Positions 20,818 through 31,291 of a stretch of 64,000 bases of DNA are shown here, in pieces; within the stretch, counting starts at the first letter, position 1, and each line of letters begins with the position of its first letter. Source of the DNA: Helicobacter pylori (GTDB lineage: Bacteria > Campylobacterota > Campylobacteria > Campylobacterales > Helicobacteraceae); the NCBI RefSeq assembly GCF_030323545.1, contig NZ_CP122954.1:1426001-1490000 (forward strand), read 5' to 3'. The notes beneath the pieces are model-generated. The model did no database searches, was not told the origin of the DNA, and worked only from the letters and a program-made list of their open reading frames with translations. A program made the translations under genes and the position numbers.

Positions 20818-22566
20818 TCAATTCCCCATATCGCCACCCATATCCCCCATGTCTCCCATATCGCCACCCATGTCGTCGTTCATGTCCCCCATATCGCCCA
20901 TGTCATCGTTGCCATTACCCATGTCGTCGTTCATGTCGTTCGCATTGTTCATGTCATCACCCATGTCGTTGCCGTTGCTCATGTCGTCATTAGTGTTACC
21001 CATATCATCGTTGCCGTTGTTCATGTTGCTCATATCATCAGTGTTACCGGTATCAGTATTGCCGGTGTCCGTATTGCCGGTATCAGTATTATTCATATCG
21101 CCGGTATTGTTGCCGCTAGCATCTTTATCGTCAGTGGGGGTGTCGTTTGCGTTGCCGGTGTCAGTGGTGTTAGTGTCCATGTGATCATCATTGTGATCAT
21201 CGTTAGTGGCGCTGTTAGGGTTTATGAGCACGTTACTCCCTTGATCCTTGCTGTCATTTGCATGGGTGTTGGCCATGTTGTTGGTAGGCGTTTGTTGCGT
21301 AGGTTGTTGCATGGGGTTATTCATCGCATCATTCAAATCATCTCTATCATCGCCATCAATTTTCAAACTCCCGTCTAAATAATTCCCCACTACATCGCTG
21401 CTATGGCTCAATTGTTGCACGCTGTCTAAGGCTTTATCCACTTGAGCTTGTTGCTCGCTTGAAAGCCCTTTTTGATCTTTTAAGTCATTGTCTAGTTGGT
21501 TCAAGTTATTGTCTAATTTGTCCCTCACTTCCATAGCCTTATTCACAACCGAATCAATCTTACTAGGGCTCGCCCCATCTTGCTTCATTTCTTTGATTTG
21601 CCCCACTAAATGGTTAAGCTCTTTGGCTTGAGAAGTTATCGCATCCACGCTTTTAGTGGGCATGGCTTTAGTGTGGAAAAGCGAATTGTCTTTGAGCATG
21701 CGGCTGTTGTCTAAATTGACTAAAGCGCTATTCAAGCGGTTGGTTTGAATGCCTTTGCTGAATTTGGGATCACGATAAAAGCTCATAAGATTTGCCTGCT
21801 GTAAGGATTTATCGTCCTTGTCGTCTCTGTCATCATCAGTAGGCGTATCAAGTTGGTTAATGGAAGCGTCATGGTCTAAAATCTCTTCTTGATCGAGTGC
21901 ATACATGTAATTTTCTAACATCAAGTAATCTTGAACTTGCATCATGAAAAACATGTTAGGGTAGAAACCATACATGCCATCATAAAAGTCATAAAAATCA
22001 TACATGCCCATTCCATACATGCCATACATACCATAATAAGGGCTATAGTAAGAGTTGTAATAGTTGTTGCTCCTGTAATAAGGGCTTTGAGCCTTTTCAT
22101 TCTCTTGTTGTTTTTTAAGATACGCCCCTACCACACTCAAATCAGCGAGCATCTTTTGAGCCGTTTTTTGATCTTTTAAAGAAATACCTAAGGGGATATA
22201 AATACCGGTGCGGTAACTATAAAAAGAATCCCTAGCGATGATTTTAAGGCAATATTTCAAATTCTTTTGCAATTTTAGGGCTTGCCTCAAACGTGCATGC
22301 GCTCTAAAATTCCCCAAGATGCCGGAGTTAAAACGCATTTTTTCCACTAACGCACTGAATTTTTTCGCATCGCCATTAGCCGCATTGATATAGTTTAAAG
22401 CCGTAGCTCCCCACTCTTTGGTGCTGCTTTTATAACCCCCAAAATTCACTATTTTTGGCGTTAATTCCCCTTTTAATTGCGAATCTTTTAAATCAAACAA
22501 CGCCCTATTCACGCTGATAGCGTTTAAACTGAGTGTCATTATAAAAAGTATTTTTATAGCTTTCAT
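20818..22566 (-). CDS. Repeat-rich exported protein (Asp/Asn/Gly/Met-rich C-terminus)
   Basis: A 582-residue protein with a probable signal peptide (MKAIKILFIMTLSLNAIS). The N-terminal third is mixed. A tyrosine/glycine/methionine stretch (about 175-215, for example YYGMYGMYGMGMYDFYDFYD) follows, then a helical middle (about 260-405). The C-terminal ~150 residues are almost entirely D, N, G, M, T and S in short tandem units such as GNTDTGNTDTG and DDMGDMGDM. The acidic repeats suggest metal binding or a surface-exposed variable tail, but neither is shown. It lies near HP0080 in gene order. Function unknown. Confidence 0.75.
   Translation of the reverse strand: MKAIKILFIMTLSLNAISVNRALFDLKDSQLKGELTPKIVNFGGYKSSTKEWGATALNYINAANGDAKKFSALVEKMRFNSGILGNFRAHARLRQALKLQKNLKYCLKIIARDSFYSYRTGIYIPLGISLKDQKTAQKMLADLSVVGAYLKKQQENEKAQSPYYRSNNYYNSYYSPYYGMYGMYGMGMYDFYDFYDGMYGFYPNMFFMMQVQDYLMLENYMYALDQEEILDHDASINQLDTPTDDDRDDKDDKSLQQANLMSFYRDPKFSKGIQTNRLNSALVNLDNSRMLKDNSLFHTKAMPTKSVDAITSQAKELNHLVGQIKEMKQDGASPSKIDSVVNKAMEVRDKLDNNLNQLDNDLKDQKGLSSEQQAQVDKALDSVQQLSHSSDVVGNYLDGSLKIDGDDRDDLNDAMNNPMQQPTQQTPTNNMANTHANDSKDQGSNVLINPNSATNDDHNDDHMDTNTTDTGNANDTPTDDKDASGNNTGDMNNTDTGNTDTGNTDTGNTDDMSNMNNGNDDMGNTNDDMSNGNDMGDDMNNANDMNDDMGNGNDDMGDMGDMNDDMGGDMGDMGDMGGDMGN
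20823..21175 (-). repeat. Degenerate tandem repeats encoding GNDDMG/GNTDTG units
   Basis: Short imperfect units (about 12-18 bp) built on ATGGGCGAT, AACGACGAC and GGCAATACTGATACC recur through the 3' end of the gene above. They stay in frame, so unit gain or loss would change protein length without disrupting it. Confidence 0.7.
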
Positions 22567-22809
22567 TCATAACCTTAAAAAATATCTCTTGCGAGCATTA
22601 TAGACTATTTTTAGAAATCAAAATGACTTTTGAAAACAAGCCAAAGTAAAAAATAAAATCTAAAAAACAAAAGGTTCTGTTTTAAACGCTTCTTTAGTTT
22701 TAAAAAACTTTCTTAAACAAAAACCTAACCCCCAACAAAACAAACACCACAAAAAAAGAAAAAAGAAACCAACAGAGAGAAAACCCTCTATTGAAAAGAA
22801 GAGAAAGGC

Positions 22810-24306
22810 TTAGAAGTTGATCATGTAGTTGAAATAGATAGAGAAGTTCCTTTTATAGAACACATCTACCGATCTATCTACGCCCCTTTCCTTATAGAAT
22901 TGGTTGGTGAATAAAGGCAATTTAAAGCCCACTTCAATCCCGCTGTGTTTAGAAAAATTGCTCCTAAAACCAAATTCAACAGGCATTTGAAAGTAGCTTG
23001 TGTTCATGCTCGCTGAACAGCCGGCGGTGTTGTTGCAAATTTGCATTTGAGATTTCAAGTAGCTCTCTCCTTGAACGATAAACGAATCCCCTCCCAATCC
23101 AAAGCCTAAGAACAACCCTGCTGTGTTATAGCCCTCTTTACTTTCATAGAAGTTATAGAGCGCATCAAAGCCCACGCCATAAGTGAAGTTATTCACTTGA
23201 GACGCTCCCTCCATGATTCCAAGCTGACTCCCCACAAAGCTTAAATTCGCATGGTTATAGCTGTAGTATCCATAAGACCTAAAGCCAAAGCGTTTGGTTT
23301 TACCAAAGAACCACTTATACCCTGCCATCGCATCTACCCCATACATTTGCCCGTAATTATTGGTGTTAACCACGCTTGGCGTGTAGGTTGCTTGGGCTTG
23401 AGCGACAGCGGTTTGGATGTTTTTATGCACATTCATGAAAGCGTCCTTTTGAGCCGTTAGATTGGTTTTTAGCGCGTTTAAGAAATTGATGGCATCTGTC
23501 GTTGTGCTGTTACCGGTAGCCGCAAGCGTAACGGCTTGCGTTTTTTGCGTATCAGTTGCATTAAGATCGGCTAGAGCCATATCCACTTGATTGATAGCTT
23601 TATCTAACGCGCCCACAACCGCATTAGATCCGTTTGTCAATTGCCCGATCGTCGTGCTAGAAGAATCTAAATAGCCTTTTAAAGTGTTTTGAGCGCTTTC
23701 TAATGCGCTAAACGTGCTGCTTAGCCCTTGAGCGTTGGGAATCACACTGCTTAAATCGGTGCTGCTATTCAAAAGGTTGCCAATCGTTGCGGTTTGCTGA
23801 TACATGGTTTCTACCCCACTTAAAGTGGTGTTCATGCCGCTCACGCTCACGCTCTTAAGATTATTAACCGTAGTGGTGTCTTTAACCAGCTGACTTTCCA
23901 CACCGCTACCGCTTGAACTTGGTGTGTTACTAACGGTGTGTTTTGGTTCCTCTTTAGTTGGTGGGGTTGATGGGGTTGGTGTGCTAGCGGTGTGTTGGTC
24001 TTTATCGCCACTGCCGCTTGTGTCATCTTTTTTAGTTGGTGGGGTTGATGGGGTTGGTGTGCCGCTTGAAGCGGTGGTTTGGGCTTGATCTTGTTGGGTT
24101 AATGTGCCACCGCTATTACCTTTGTCTTTGTCGCTATTTGTATCTTTACTATCCTTATCCTTTTTAGTTTCAGCATAATTACCAAAAACATGCGATGGTT
24201 TTTGCAATGCCGCGTAGGTTTCTAAATCGGTAGCGTTCATGCTCCCTAAAAGCACGCCACTAGCCGCTAAAGAGACAAAGCCTAATTTTTTGAATGACTT
24301 TTTCAT
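22810..24306 (-). CDS. horA: Hor-family outer membrane protein
   Basis: A 498-residue outer membrane protein with its own signal peptide (about 1-25, LGFVSLAASGVLLGSMNATD). A low-complexity Ser/Thr/Pro/Lys/Asp region (about 48-135) contains a repeated STPTPSTPPTK unit. A helical middle is followed by a C-terminal beta-barrel beginning near YGVDAMAGYKWFFG and ending in FNYMINF, the terminal aromatic signal for outer-membrane insertion. It starts 11 bases after the short gene at 24317-24574, so the two are probably one transcript. The name horA follows HP0078/79 from memory and is less certain than the family. Confidence 0.8.
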   Translation of the reverse strand: MKKSFKKLGFVSLAASGVLLGSMNATDLETYAALQKPSHVFGNYAETKKDKDSKDTNSDKDKGNSGGTLTQQDQAQTTASSGTPTPSTPPTKKDDTSGSGDKDQHTASTPTPSTPPTKEEPKHTVSNTPSSSGSGVESQLVKDTTTVNNLKSVSVSGMNTTLSGVETMYQQTATIGNLLNSSTDLSSVIPNAQGLSSTFSALESAQNTLKGYLDSSSTTIGQLTNGSNAVVGALDKAINQVDMALADLNATDTQKTQAVTLAATGNSTTTDAINFLNALKTNLTAQKDAFMNVHKNIQTAVAQAQATYTPSVVNTNNYGQMYGVDAMAGYKWFFGKTKRFGFRSYGYYSYNHANLSFVGSQLGIMEGASQVNNFTYGVGFDALYNFYESKEGYNTAGLFLGFGLGGDSFIVQGESYLKSQMQICNNTAGCSASMNTSYFQMPVEFGFRSNFSKHSGIEVGFKLPLFTNQFYKERGVDRSVDVFYKRNFSIYFNYMINF

Positions 24307-24316
24307 AACTTCTTTC

Positions 24317-24574
24317 TTATTTTTTCATCCAGCTTGTGCTTGGATTGACTTTAGTGTCCGGTTTGGAAGCGCTTTGCGTTTCTTGGGCTGGAGCTGTTTG
24401 ATTGCTGCCAAACATTGAAGTGTCTATCGGGGTGTTATTGTTAGCACCTGAGGTGCGGGTGGTGTTTTGGTTTTCTAAATTAGAATATTGAAACCCCCCT
24501 CCTAAAAACGCACCGCTTTTTTCTGCCATAGACACACTAAAGGCTAATGCCATACCTAAAAAAACTTTTTTCAT
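24317..24574 (-). CDS. Short Hop/Hor-like N-terminal protein
   Basis: An 85-residue protein with a signal peptide (MKKVFLGMALAFSVSMAEKS) and the N-terminal motif SGAFLGGGFQYSNLENQ found after the signal peptide of Hop outer membrane proteins. It then runs into low-complexity Asn/Thr/Ser sequence and stops. It has no barrel. It may be a remnant of an outer membrane gene or a short partner of the downstream gene, which is in a different frame. Corresponds to HP0078 by position. Confidence 0.6.
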   Translation of the reverse strand: MKKVFLGMALAFSVSMAEKSGAFLGGGFQYSNLENQNTTRTSGANNNTPIDTSMFGSNQTAPAQETQSASKPDTKVNPSTSWMKK

Positions 24575-24978
24575 TTAAAACTCCTTAATGTGAGAAATCC
24601 TAAGGATTTCTTTTTTTATTGCATTCATGCTATGGCGCAAAAATATAGGGGATCATCAAAATTTGAGAGTTGTCCTTGAATACATTTGCTTCTACAGAAT
24701 ACAATTCGCTCTTACAAATATTGAGCTTTGGATTTATATCACAAAAAAGTGAATTTTTCGTTAAGAATGTGTTAAATAAATCGTTTTATGTTTTAAAAGT
24801 GTATTTATATATAAAAATATATATATAGAATTTAAAATTATATTTAACTAGATTTTATGGAAGCTCTTACGCTGTTTTTGTGGGGCGAAAATTTGGAGCA
24901 TGTTAGGGTTTTTGGTAGTGGTGGATGGCTATCTTAAAAAAGGCTGTTTTATCGTTTTTGTCGTATCGTGTGGAAATC
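24575..24978. other. 404-bp gap with palindrome and AT-repeat tract
   Basis: Between prfA and the outer membrane genes. It contains a palindrome (AGAAATCC-TA-GGATTTCT type, 24592-24611) followed by a T run, and an AT-dinucleotide-rich stretch (about 24802-24828) upstream of the Hor-like genes. No gene is seen. Variable A/T tracts upstream of H. pylori outer membrane genes can tune expression, but a role here is inference. Confidence 0.5.
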
Positions 24979-26037
24979 TCATTCAAACTGGCTTTGAAAA
25001 TGAGCGATTAGAGGGTTAATCACTTCATCTAAATTCCCTGAAAGCATGATTTCTTCCAAACTATACAGAGTTAAATTGATTCGGTGTTCGCTCAAGCGGT
25101 TTTGCGGGTAATTGTAAGTGCGGATCCTTTCGCTCCTGTCCCCACTACCCACCTGCTCCTTTCGGTCTTTGGCGTTAGCGAGTTGTTGCTCTTCAATTTG
25201 TTTTTCATAAAGGCGCGCTTTTAGGATTTTTAGGGCTTTATCCTTGTTTTTATGTTGGGATTTTTCATCTTGCATGCTCACGCTGATATTGGTGGGGAGG
25301 TGCGTGATGCGCACCGCAGAGTCTGTGGTATTGACGCATTGCCCCCCATGCCCGCCAGCGCGAAACACTTCAATCTTTAAATCGCTAGGGTTGATAGAAA
25401 CTTCCACATCATCTACTTCAGGCATGATCGCTACTGTGATAGCGGAAGTGTGGATACGCCCTTGAGATTCTGTTTCAGGGACTCTTTGGACTCGATGCGT
25501 GCCTGCTTCAAATTTGAGCCTTGAATACACGCCCTTACCCTTAATCAAAGCGATGATTTCTTTATAGCCCCCTACGCTGTTTTCGCTAGAGCTTACTATC
25601 TCCACTTTCCATTTTTTCAAATCCGCATAACGGCAATACGCCTTAAACAAATCCCCTACAAAAATGCCCGCTTCATCGCCCCCCGTGCCGGCTCTTAACT
25701 CTAAATAAATGTTTTTATCATCGTTAGGATCTTTGGGGATAAGGAGTTGCTTAATGGCGGTTTCTAGATCGCTTTTTTGGATTTCTAAAATTTTCAACTC
25801 TTCTTTAGCCAGTTCACTCAATTCCTTGTCTTCTAAAAGCTCTTTATTTTCCTTGATACCCTCTAAAACGCTCAAATACTCTTTACTCGCTGTAGAGATT
25901 TCTTCAATGGAGCTTTGCTCTTTGCTCAATTCGGTGAGTTTTTTAATATCGCTAATGACTTCAGCGCTAGAAAGCAACGCTGTGAGTTCGTCGTATCGCT
26001 TGAGAATGGAAGAAAGCTTTTCAGCTAGAATAGACAT
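24979..26037 (-). CDS. prfA: Peptide chain release factor 1
   Basis: Ends translation at UAA and UAG. The 352 residues carry the codon-recognition region [17 protein letters not shown] (about 182-198; P-x-T as in RF1, with PET in place of the common PAT) and the peptidyl-hydrolysis loop [17 protein letters not shown] (about 227-243) with GGQ. A 124-bp gap separates it from rpsT upstream on the same strand. Confidence 0.95.
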   Translation of the reverse strand: MSILAEKLSSILKRYDELTALLSSAEVISDIKKLTELSKEQSSIEEISTASKEYLSVLEGIKENKELLEDKELSELAKEELKILEIQKSDLETAIKQLLIPKDPNDDKNIYLELRAGTGGDEAGIFVGDLFKAYCRYADLKKWKVEIVSSSENSVGGYKEIIALIKGKGVYSRLKFEAGTHRVQRVPETESQGRIHTSAITVAIMPEVDDVEVSINPSDLKIEVFRAGGHGGQCVNTTDSAVRITHLPTNISVSMQDEKSQHKNKDKALKILKARLYEKQIEEQQLANAKDRKEQVGSGDRSERIRTYNYPQNRLSEHRINLTLYSLEEIMLSGNLDEVINPLIAHFQSQFE

Positions 26038-26161
26038 GCAAGACTACCTATAAAAAGATGTGGATAAAAAGACGCAACAATCTACAAAACGCAAAACTTA
26101 AAAAGAAGCCCAATAATAAAAACCCATCACTGAGCTTAAAGAAGTCAAAAACGCCCTAAAA

Positions 26162-26431
26162 CTAAGCGAGAGCGATTTTTTTCACTGAAGCGTTAAGTCT
26201 TGAGACTTTCCTAGAAGCGGTGTTTTTCTTTAAAATCCCCTTGCTGACAAATTTGTGCAACTCTTTATTAGCGATTTTCAAACGCTCTTGAGCTTTTGCT
26301 ACATCATTAATAGCGACCGCTTCACGCACGGCCTTAATGATATTTTTAACTTTAGTTTTATAGAACCTGTTGCGTTCGGTTCTTTTAATGGTCTGTCTGA
26401 TTCGCTTTTCTGCGGACTTATGATTTGCCAT
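26162..26431 (-). CDS. rpsT: 30S ribosomal protein S20
   Basis: A small basic helical ribosomal protein of 89 residues with the family start [17 protein letters not shown] and an alanine-rich C-terminus. Divergent from glmM. Confidence 0.95.
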
Positions 26432-26520
26432 AGCCTTGTTTTAATCCCTTTGTAATGTAAAATTTGGCATAATTCTATCTAAAAATTGATTAAAAATAGT
26501 TTAAAAGGTATTTTATAACG

Positions 26521-27858
26521 ATGAAAATTTTTGGGACTGATGGCGTGAGGGGTAAAGCAGGGGTGAAACTCACCCCCATGTTTGTGATGCGTTTGGGCAT
26601 TGCCGCCGGATTGTATTTTAAAAAACATTCTAAAACGAATAAAATTTTAATTGGTAAAGACACCAGAAAAAGTGGCTATATGGTAGAAAACGCTTTAGTG
26701 AGCGCTTTAACTTCCATAGGCTATAATGTGATTCAAATAGGGCCTATGCCTACCCCTGCGATTGCGTTTTTAACCGAAGACATGCGCTGCGATGCGGGCA
26801 TTATGATAAGCGCAAGCCACAACCCTTTTGAAGATAATGGCATTAAGTTTTTCAATTCTTATGGTTATAAGCTTAAAGAAGAAGAAGAAAGAGCGATTGA
26901 AGAAATCTTTCATGATGAAAGATTATTGCATTCCAGCTATAAAGTGGGTGAGAGCATCGGTAGCGCTAAAAGGATAGACGATGTCATAGGGCGCTATATT
27001 GCACATTTAAAACACTCTTTCCCCAAACATTTGAATTTACAGAGTTTAAGGATCGTGCTAGATACGGCTAATGGCGCGGCTTATAAGGTAGCTCCGGTCG
27101 TTTTTAGCGAGCTTGGGGCTGATGTTTTAGTGATTAATGATGAGCCTAATGGGTGTAATATTAATGAGCAATGCGGGGCTTTACACCCCAACCAATTGAG
27201 CCAGGAAGTGAAAAAATACCGCGCGGATCTGGGCTTTGCTTTTGATGGCGATGCTGACAGGCTAGTGGTGGTGGATAATTTAGGGAATATCGTGCATGGG
27301 GACAAGCTTTTAGGGGTGTTAGGGGTTTATCAAAAGTCTAAAAACGCCCTTTCTTCTCAAGCGGTTGTCGCCACGAGCATGAGCAATTTAGCCCTTAAAG
27401 AATACCTAAAATCCCAAGATTTAGAATTGAAGCATTGCGCGATTGGGGATAAGTTTGTGAGCGAATGCATGCGATTGAATAAAGCCAATTTTGGAGGCGA
27501 ACAAAGCGGGCATATCATTTTTAGCGATTACGCTAAAACCGGCGATGGTTTGGTGTGTGCGTTGCAAGTGAGTGCACTTGTGTTAGAAAGCAAGCAGGTA
27601 AGCTCTGTTGCGTTAAACCCCTTTGAATTATACCCCCAAAACCTAGTGAATTTGAATGTCCAAAAAAAGCCTCCTTTAGAAAGCTTGAAAGGTTATAGCG
27701 CTCTTTTAAAAGAATTAGACAAGCTAGAAATCCGCTATTTGATCCGTTATAGCGGCACTGAAAACAAATTACGAATCCTTTTAGAAGCTAAAGATGAAAA
27801 ACTTTTAGAATCCAAAATGCAAGAATTGAAAGAGTTTTTTGAAGGGCATTTGTGCTAA
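26521..27858 (+). CDS. glmM: Phosphoglucosamine mutase (formerly ureC)
   Basis: Interconverts glucosamine-6-phosphate and glucosamine-1-phosphate for UDP-GlcNAc and the cell wall. The 445 residues include the phosphoserine loop [13 protein letters not shown] (about 97-109), the metal loop FDGDADR (about 241-247), and the C-terminal phosphate-binding [10 protein letters not shown]. Its stop overlaps the lspA start by 7 bases. Once called ureC because it lies next to urease, it has no urease role. Confidence 0.96.
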   Translation: MKIFGTDGVRGKAGVKLTPMFVMRLGIAAGLYFKKHSKTNKILIGKDTRKSGYMVENALVSALTSIGYNVIQIGPMPTPAIAFLTEDMRCDAGIMISASHNPFEDNGIKFFNSYGYKLKEEEERAIEEIFHDERLLHSSYKVGESIGSAKRIDDVIGRYIAHLKHSFPKHLNLQSLRIVLDTANGAAYKVAPVVFSELGADVLVINDEPNGCNINEQCGALHPNQLSQEVKKYRADLGFAFDGDADRLVVVDNLGNIVHGDKLLGVLGVYQKSKNALSSQAVVATSMSNLALKEYLKSQDLELKHCAIGDKFVSECMRLNKANFGGEQSGHIIFSDYAKTGDGLVCALQVSALVLESKQVSSVALNPFELYPQNLVNLNVQKKPPLESLKGYSALLKELDKLEIRYLIRYSGTENKLRILLEAKDEKLLESKMQELKEFFEGHLC

Positions 27859-28325
27859 ACACCACCCAACAAAGCCTGTTAGTTTTTATAGGGGTTTTTT
27901 CCCTTATTTTTGGCGTGGATCAAGCGATTAAATACGCTATTTTAGAGGGGTTTCGCTATGAAAGTTTGATGATAGATATTGTTTTAGTGTTCAATAAAGG
28001 CGTGGCGTTTTCCTTGCTCAGTTTTTTAGAGGGGGGTTTGAAATACTTGCAAATCCTTTTGATTTTAGGGCTTTTTATCTTTTTAATGCGCCAAAAGGAG
28101 CTTTTTAAAAGCCATGCGATAGAGTTTGGCATGGTGTTTGGCGCTGGGGTTTCTAATGTCTTAGACCGGTTTGTGCATGGGGGTGTGGTGGATTATGTGT
28201 ATTACCATTACGGCTTTGATTTTGCAATTTTTAATTTCGCTGATGTCATGATAGATGTAGGCGTGGGCGTTTTATTGTTAAGACAATTCTTTTTTAAGCA
28301 AAAACAAAACAAAATTAAGGCATAA
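27852..28325 (+). CDS. lspA: Lipoprotein signal peptidase
   Basis: Inner-membrane aspartyl peptidase that removes the signal peptide from prolipoproteins. The 157 residues form four membrane helices. Catalytic aspartates are expected in [15 protein letters not shown] (about 95-109) and [11 protein letters not shown] (about 125-135). Coupled to glmM by overlap. Targets in this window include ComB7 and the lipoproteins at 4604, 14198 and 43573. Confidence 0.95.
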   Translation: MLNTTQQSLLVFIGVFSLIFGVDQAIKYAILEGFRYESLMIDIVLVFNKGVAFSLLSFLEGGLKYLQILLILGLFIFLMRQKELFKSHAIEFGMVFGAGVSNVLDRFVHGGVVDYVYYHYGFDFAIFNFADVMIDVGVGVLLLRQFFFKQKQNKIKA

Positions 28326-28343
28326 TTGCCCCTTATAATAAAA

Positions 28344-28419
28344 GGTCGCGTAGCTCAGTTGGTAGAGCACTACCTTGACATGGTAGTGGCCGCTGGTTCA
28401 AGTCCAGTCGTGGCCACCA
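28344..28419 (+). tRNA. tRNA-Val (anticodon GAC)
   Basis: A 76-base cloverleaf with acceptor GGTCGCG/CGTGGCC (with G-T pairs), D loop AGCTCAGTTGGTAGAGC, anticodon stem CTACC/GGTAG enclosing TTGACAT (anticodon GAC), T loop GGTTCAAGTCC and encoded CCA. It starts 18 bases after lspA, so it may be cut from that transcript. Confidence 0.96.
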
Positions 28420-28528
28420 TTATCACTCCAATTTTAATTCTCATTTTTTCGTGGGTTTTTGATTTTATGAAGTGATTCTAAAGGGTATTAAACGCGCTTC
28501 CAATAACGCTTTTATAGCGCTTCAAAAG

Positions 28529-28559
28529 TATAACACTAATTTATTTTAAATAATAATTA
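28529..28559 (+). promoter_or_regulatory. Probable NikR operator of ureA
   Basis: An A+T-rich imperfect inverted repeat (TATAACA...TAATAATTA) lies 40-75 bases upstream of the -10 box. NikR activates the ureA promoter in response to nickel at a site of this kind (established). Exact limits are my estimate. Confidence 0.5.
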
Positions 28560-28602
28560 GTTAATGAACGCTTCTGTTAATCTTAGTAAATCAAAACATT
28601 GC

Positions 28603-28608
28603 TACAAT
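28603..28608 (+). promoter_or_regulatory. ureA promoter -10 box (extended, TTGCTACAAT)
   Basis: TACAAT preceded by TG one base upstream forms an extended -10. It lies 62 bases before the ureA ATG, which is preceded by the ribosome site AGGAGA. ArsR also acts on this promoter (literature). Confidence 0.65.
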
Positions 28609-28669
28609 TACTCCAACCTTGATTTCGTTATGTATTCAAGGAAAAACACTTTAAGAATAGGAGAATGAG

Positions 28670-29386
28670 ATGAAACTCACCCCAAAAGAGTTAGACAAGT
28701 TGATGCTCCACTACGCTGGAGAATTGGCTAAAAAACGCAAAGAAAAAGGCATTAAGCTTAACTATGTGGAAGCGGTAGCTTTGATTAGTGCCCATATTAT
28801 GGAAGAAGCGAGAGCTGGTAAAAAGACTGCGGCTGAATTGATGCAAGAAGGGCGCACTCTTTTAAAACCTGATGATGTGATGGATGGTGTGGCAAGCATG
28901 ATCCATGAAGTGGGTATTGAAGCGATGTTTCCTGATGGAACTAAACTCGTAACCGTGCATACCCCTATTGAGGCCAATGGTAAATTAGTTCCTGGTGAGT
29001 TGTTCTTAAAAAATGAAGACATCACTATCAACGAAGGCAAAAAAGCCGTTAGCGTGAAAGTTAAAAATGTTGGCGACAGACCGGTTCAAATCGGCTCACA
29101 CTTCCATTTCTTTGAAGTGAATAGATGCTTAGACTTTGACAGAGAAAAAACTTTCGGTAAACGCTTAGACATTGCGAGCGGGACAGCGGTAAGGTTTGAA
29201 CCTGGCGAAGAAAAATCCGTAGAATTGATTGACATTGGCGGTAACAGAAGAATCTTTGGATTTAACGCATTGGTTGATAGGCAAGCAGACAACGAAAGCA
29301 AAAAAATTGCTTTACACAGAGCTAAAGAGCGTGGTTTTCATGGCGCTAAAAGCGATGACCACTATGTAAAAACAATTAAGGAGTAA
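28670..29386 (+). CDS. ureA: Urease subunit alpha (UreA)
   Basis: Structural subunit of the nickel urease that lets the cell survive stomach acid by making ammonia. The 238 residues are a fusion typical of Helicobacter: residues 1-100 equal the gamma subunit ([20 protein letters not shown]), and the rest equals the beta subunit of other bacteria ([15 protein letters not shown], then [10 protein letters not shown]). Its stop is 3 bases before the ureB start. Nickel and acid control act at the promoter above. Confidence 0.98.
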   Translation: MKLTPKELDKLMLHYAGELAKKRKEKGIKLNYVEAVALISAHIMEEARAGKKTAAELMQEGRTLLKPDDVMDGVASMIHEVGIEAMFPDGTKLVTVHTPIEANGKLVPGELFLKNEDITINEGKKAVSVKVKNVGDRPVQIGSHFHFFEVNRCLDFDREKTFGKRLDIASGTAVRFEPGEEKSVELIDIGGNRRIFGFNALVDRQADNESKKIALHRAKERGFHGAKSDDHYVKTIKE

Positions 29387-29389
29387 GAA

Positions 29390-31099
29390 ATGAAAAAGAT
29401 TAGCAGAAAAGAATATGTTTCTATGTATGGCCCTACTACAGGCGATAAAGTGAGATTGGGCGATACAGACTTGATCGCTGAAGTAGAACATGACTACACT
29501 ATTTATGGCGAAGAGCTTAAATTCGGTGGCGGTAAAACCCTAAGAGAAGGCATGAGCCAATCTAACAACCCTAGCAAAGAAGAACTGGATTTAATCATCA
29601 CTAACGCTTTAATCGTGGATTATACCGGTATTTATAAAGCGGATATTGGTATTAAAGATGGCAAAATCGCTGGCATTGGCAAAGGCGGCAACAAAGACAT
29701 GCAAGATGGCGTTAAAAACAATCTTAGCGTGGGTCCTGCTACTGAAGCGCTAGCCGGTGAAGGTTTGATCGTAACTGCTGGTGGTATTGACACACACATC
29801 CACTTCATCTCCCCCCAACAAATCCCTACAGCTTTTGCAAGCGGTGTAACAACTATGATTGGTGGCGGAACTGGCCCTGCTGATGGCACTAACGCAACCA
29901 CTATCACTCCAGGCAGAAGAAACTTAAAATGGATGCTCAGAGCGGCTGAAGAATATTCTATGAACTTAGGTTTCTTGGCTAAAGGTAACACTTCTAACGA
30001 TGCGAGCTTAGCCGATCAAATTGAAGCCGGTGCGATTGGTTTTAAAATCCACGAAGACTGGGGAACAACTCCTTCTGCAATCAATCATGCGTTAGATGTT
30101 GCGGACAAATACGATGTGCAAGTCGCTATCCACACAGACACTTTGAATGAAGCCGGTTGTGTAGAAGACACTATGGCAGCCATTGCCGGACGCACTATGC
30201 ACACTTTCCACACTGAAGGCGCTGGTGGCGGACACGCTCCTGATATTATTAAAGTGGCCGGTGAACACAACATTCTGCCCGCTTCCACTAACCCCACTAT
30301 CCCTTTCACCGTGAATACAGAAGCAGAACACATGGACATGCTTATGGTGTGCCACCACTTGGATAAAAGCATTAAAGAAGATGTTCAGTTCGCTGATTCA
30401 AGGATCCGCCCTCAAACCATTGCGGCTGAAGACACTTTGCATGACATGGGGATTTTCTCAATCACTAGTTCTGACTCTCAAGCTATGGGTCGTGTGGGTG
30501 AAGTTATCACTAGAACTTGGCAAACAGCTGACAAAAACAAAAAAGAATTTGGCCGCTTGAAAGAAGAAAAAGGTGATAACGACAACTTCAGGATCAAACG
30601 CTACTTGTCTAAATACACCATTAACCCAGCGATCGCTCATGGGATTAGCGAGTATGTAGGTTCTGTAGAAGTGGGCAAAGTGGCTGACTTGGTATTGTGG
30701 AGTCCAGCATTCTTTGGCGTGAAACCCAACATGATCATCAAAGGCGGGTTCATTGCGTTAAGCCAAATGGGTGATGCGAACGCTTCTATCCCTACCCCAC
30801 AACCAGTTTATTACAGAGAAATGTTCGCTCATCATGGTAAAGCTAAATACGATGCAAACATCACTTTTGTGTCTCAAGCGGCTTATGACAAAGGCATTAA
30901 AGAAGAATTAGGGCTTGAAAGACAAGTGTTGCCGGTAAAAAATTGCAGAAATATCACTAAAAAAGACATGCAATTCAACGACACTACCGCTCACATTGAA
31001 GTCAATCCTGAAACTTACCATGTGTTCGTGGATGGCAAAGAAGTAACTTCTAAACCAGCCAATAAAGTGAGCTTGGCACAACTCTTTAGCATTTTCTAG
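29390..31099 (+). CDS. ureB: Urease subunit beta (UreB), catalytic
   Basis: Hydrolyses urea to ammonia and carbamate at a two-nickel site, in the cytoplasm. The 569 residues hold the ligand pair GGIDTHIHF (about 131-139), the carbamylated lysine in GFKIHEDWG (about 217-225), the mobile flap [16 protein letters not shown] (about 318-333) with the catalytic histidine, and the aspartate ligand in SSDSQAMGR (about 360-368). A cis-antisense RNA to the 5' end of ureB is reported in the literature; I cannot see its promoter with confidence. Confidence 0.98.
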
Positions 31100-31291
31100 G
31101 ATTTTTTAGGAGCGATTCTCCTTAAATCCTTATTTTTTAGCTCTCTGATTTTTTGTTTATCAAAAAATTGGGGGCTTTTTTTGTTTTTATTTTTTGTCAA
31201 TTTACTATTTTTCTTTATGATTAGCTCAAGCAACAAAAGTTATTCGTGAGGTGCGTTTGTTGTAAAAATTTTTGTTTGGAAGGAAAAGGCA
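31100..31291 (+). other. ureB-ureI gap with weak hairpin
   Basis: 192 bases. A short hairpin (TTAGGAG/CTCCTTAA) follows ureB at about 31105-31125, then T-rich sequence and a purine-rich ribosome site (GGAAGGAAAAGG) before ureI. A second promoter for ureI is known in H. pylori, but no clear -10 box stands out. Confidence 0.4.

Noticed and set aside
20799-20993. A Cys/Arg/His-rich frame opposite the repeat-rich gene
   Set aside because: It is the antisense shadow of the ATG-GGC-GAT repeats, not a gene.
20823-21175. Regularly spaced short repeats that might suggest a CRISPR array
   Set aside because: The repeats are 12-18 bp, contiguous, in frame with a signal-peptide protein, and have no spacers.
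28334-28339. TATAAT as the promoter of tRNA-Val
   Set aside because: It ends only 4 bases before the mature tRNA 5' end, so initiation would fall inside the tRNA; processing from the lspA transcript is more likely.
30092-30358. Frames antisense to ureB
   Set aside because: They follow codon-position shadows of the conserved ureB sequence and lack ribosome sites.
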